Below, piece by piece: positions 62,511 through 64,000 of a stretch of 64,000 bases of DNA. Source of the stretch: Echinarachnius parma (taxonomy: Eukaryota; Echinodermata; Echinoidea; Clypeasteroida; Echinarachniidae); assembly GCA_037951105.1 (NCBI GenBank), contig JBAMJV010003351.1:27327-91326 (forward strand), given 5' to 3'. Numbering within the stretch: the first letter of the stretch is position 1; the number at the start of each line of letters is the position of its first letter. Below the pieces are notes generated by a model. It ran no database searches. It was not told where the DNA came from and saw only the letters and a list, made by a program, of their open reading frames with translations. A program made the translations under genes and the position numbers.

Positions 62511-63336
62511 GCCGGTCATACTTGCGGTAGTTGACGTAGTTGAACGTAGTGGTGGCTAACGTTGTTGATCGTAGTTGAACGAAGTTGAAGGTAGTTGAAC
62601 GAAGTTGAAGGTAGTTGAACGTACTAGCATCCGTATCGTACCGTAGTTGTACGTGATGCTAACTTGGTATTAACTCGAGGGAGCCGTGATCTTCGATTTA
62701 ATTTTTGAACATGTTCAATAGAGCGGTACGTTAAAGGCATCCGTAGTAATAACGTACTAAACCGAAGTTCAACGTAGTCTAACGTAGTCTAACGAAGTCT
62801 AGCGTAGTGTAACGTACTTCGTTATGTACCTAAATGTACTCTAGCGTACTCTAACGTTCTTTACTGTGTACAAAACCAGCATCGACAGTCTTGATCAAGA
62901 CATGTTTGAGCAAAAATATAGACAAATTTCACAGAACTGCTATGTTTGAAAAACAAGCGCATAATGGCCATACCACACCACCGGCTGGCTGTTATACTCC
63001 GTGCGGGGTTGCTATTTACCGTAGTTTGACGTTCTTTAGCGTAGTCCAGCGTAGTGGCTACCGCAGTCTCTCGTACTCAAGCGTAGTCAGACGTACCACT
63101 CCATACCTGTCCGTGAGCAAGCTGTACCCACATTAGCGTAGTCTAGCGTAGTTAAATGTACTTAAACGTACTTATCCGTACCCTTCCGTGGCCAACCACC
63201 GTACCTTAACGTAGTTCAACGTAGTTCCACGTAGTTTAACCTAGTTTAACCTAGTTTAACGTACTTACACCACGTCTGACCCACATTAAATTACCCTACG
63301 GATCACTACGTCCACTACCGTAAGTATGACCGGCCC
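62511..63336. mobile_element. Foldback element FB3 (CGTAGT word arms)
   Basis: Ends GGGCCGGTCATACTTGCGG and inverse (taagtatgaccggccc). The left arm is a run of (aa)cgtagttg words every 10-11 bases; the right arm uses the inverse (caacgtag/cgtac) words. Length is about 826 bp. No coding capacity. Confidence 0.7.
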
Positions 63337-64000
63337 ATAAAGTTCGACATGGGCGTCAAGTGTGTAAAATGGGACAGTGTACATAACTTATTTCATTTAA
63401 TATTGTATCCTTGCCATAGCCGTTTCTACGGGAATCAATAATATATTCATGGTCGGAGTTACGTTTTCTTAAAAATGTCATAAAACAAATTTAATGTGTA
63501 CTCATGGTAACGATAAACATTGAAAGGACAAAATGAGTGCACTTCTGACATGTACATTTGCAATGAGACATCGTCTGCTAACACTTGATCTGACCTAACA
63601 TTTACGTCACTAGAACGATCCTGTATTTTTGGTCCGAAGAGCATTTAGTATCGTTTAGTATCGATCCTGAGTTGGGTTTTCTAATTTCTTGTTCAGGTTG
63701 ATCTCTGAAGCACATGGGACTTATAACTTATATAATAATAATATTTAAGCCCATAGTTCTCTTATTATTAATAATTTCCAACATTGTAATATTCTTCGCG
63801 TTGGTACTTTAAAATATTATAAAATGAACAAAATAGCGTAACATTTTCGAACAAATTTATCAAAAGGTGCTTGGTCTAATAATATTTTTCTAAGGCTGTA
63901 TCTTGTTATATTGATTTTAAATTTTGCAAAGTTTTTAGTGAAAACCGCGATTTCGTTACAATATACAGTAAGATGTATGTATTGTTTCATAAGGTCGATA

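Overview
The window is metazoan nuclear DNA: AT-rich, intron-rich and very repeat-rich. Clean GT-AG introns, no operons, Tc1/mariner, piggyBac-type, Helitron-like, LINE and SINE debris, and extracellular domain combinations (F5/8C, nidogen NIDO, EAR/EPTP propeller) point to a marine invertebrate, most likely a deuterostome such as an echinoderm or hemichordate. The species cannot be fixed from sequence alone. Two real genes are visible and they converge.  Gene 1 (+ strand, 945 to 31128, 5' end missing) has 16 visible exons whose reading phases all join. It encodes about 1768 residues: an F5/8 type C (discoidin) domain, two copies of a ~40-residue repeat, a NIDO domain, about 20 more copies of the same repeat, and seven EAR/EPTP repeats expected to form a beta-propeller. 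It looks like a secreted matrix or adhesion protein. Its 3' UTR probably runs to a polyadenylation signal near 32410.  Gene 2 (- strand, 54235 down to 36630, 5' end missing) has nine visible exons, also phase-consistent, encoding the last 322 residues of an ACC-synthase-like (ACCS-type) fold-type I PLP aminotransferase. The lysine expected to bind PLP is present, but the Ser and Arg that normally anchor the cofactor phosphate are replaced.  Introns and flanks are dominated by repeats. Notable ones: a Tc1/mariner copy (17505-19083) broken by a MITE; a LINE 3' end hit twice by the same Helitron-like family (7384-10022); two piggyBac-type MITEs with TTAA sites; a pair of tRNA-Gly-bearing units inserted head to head as a ~0.8 kb palindrome (43147-43949); and a nest of foldback elements whose arms are made of short degenerate words (38657-40100, 54581-58931, 62511-63336). 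Both genes also carry decayed tandem copies of their own exons in neighbouring introns.  The strongest candidates for something undescribed are the word-array foldback elements, two of which show apparent 6-bp target duplications, and the tRNA-carrying palindrome. The remaining intron and intergenic space is AT-rich, with microsatellites and small inverted-repeat elements.
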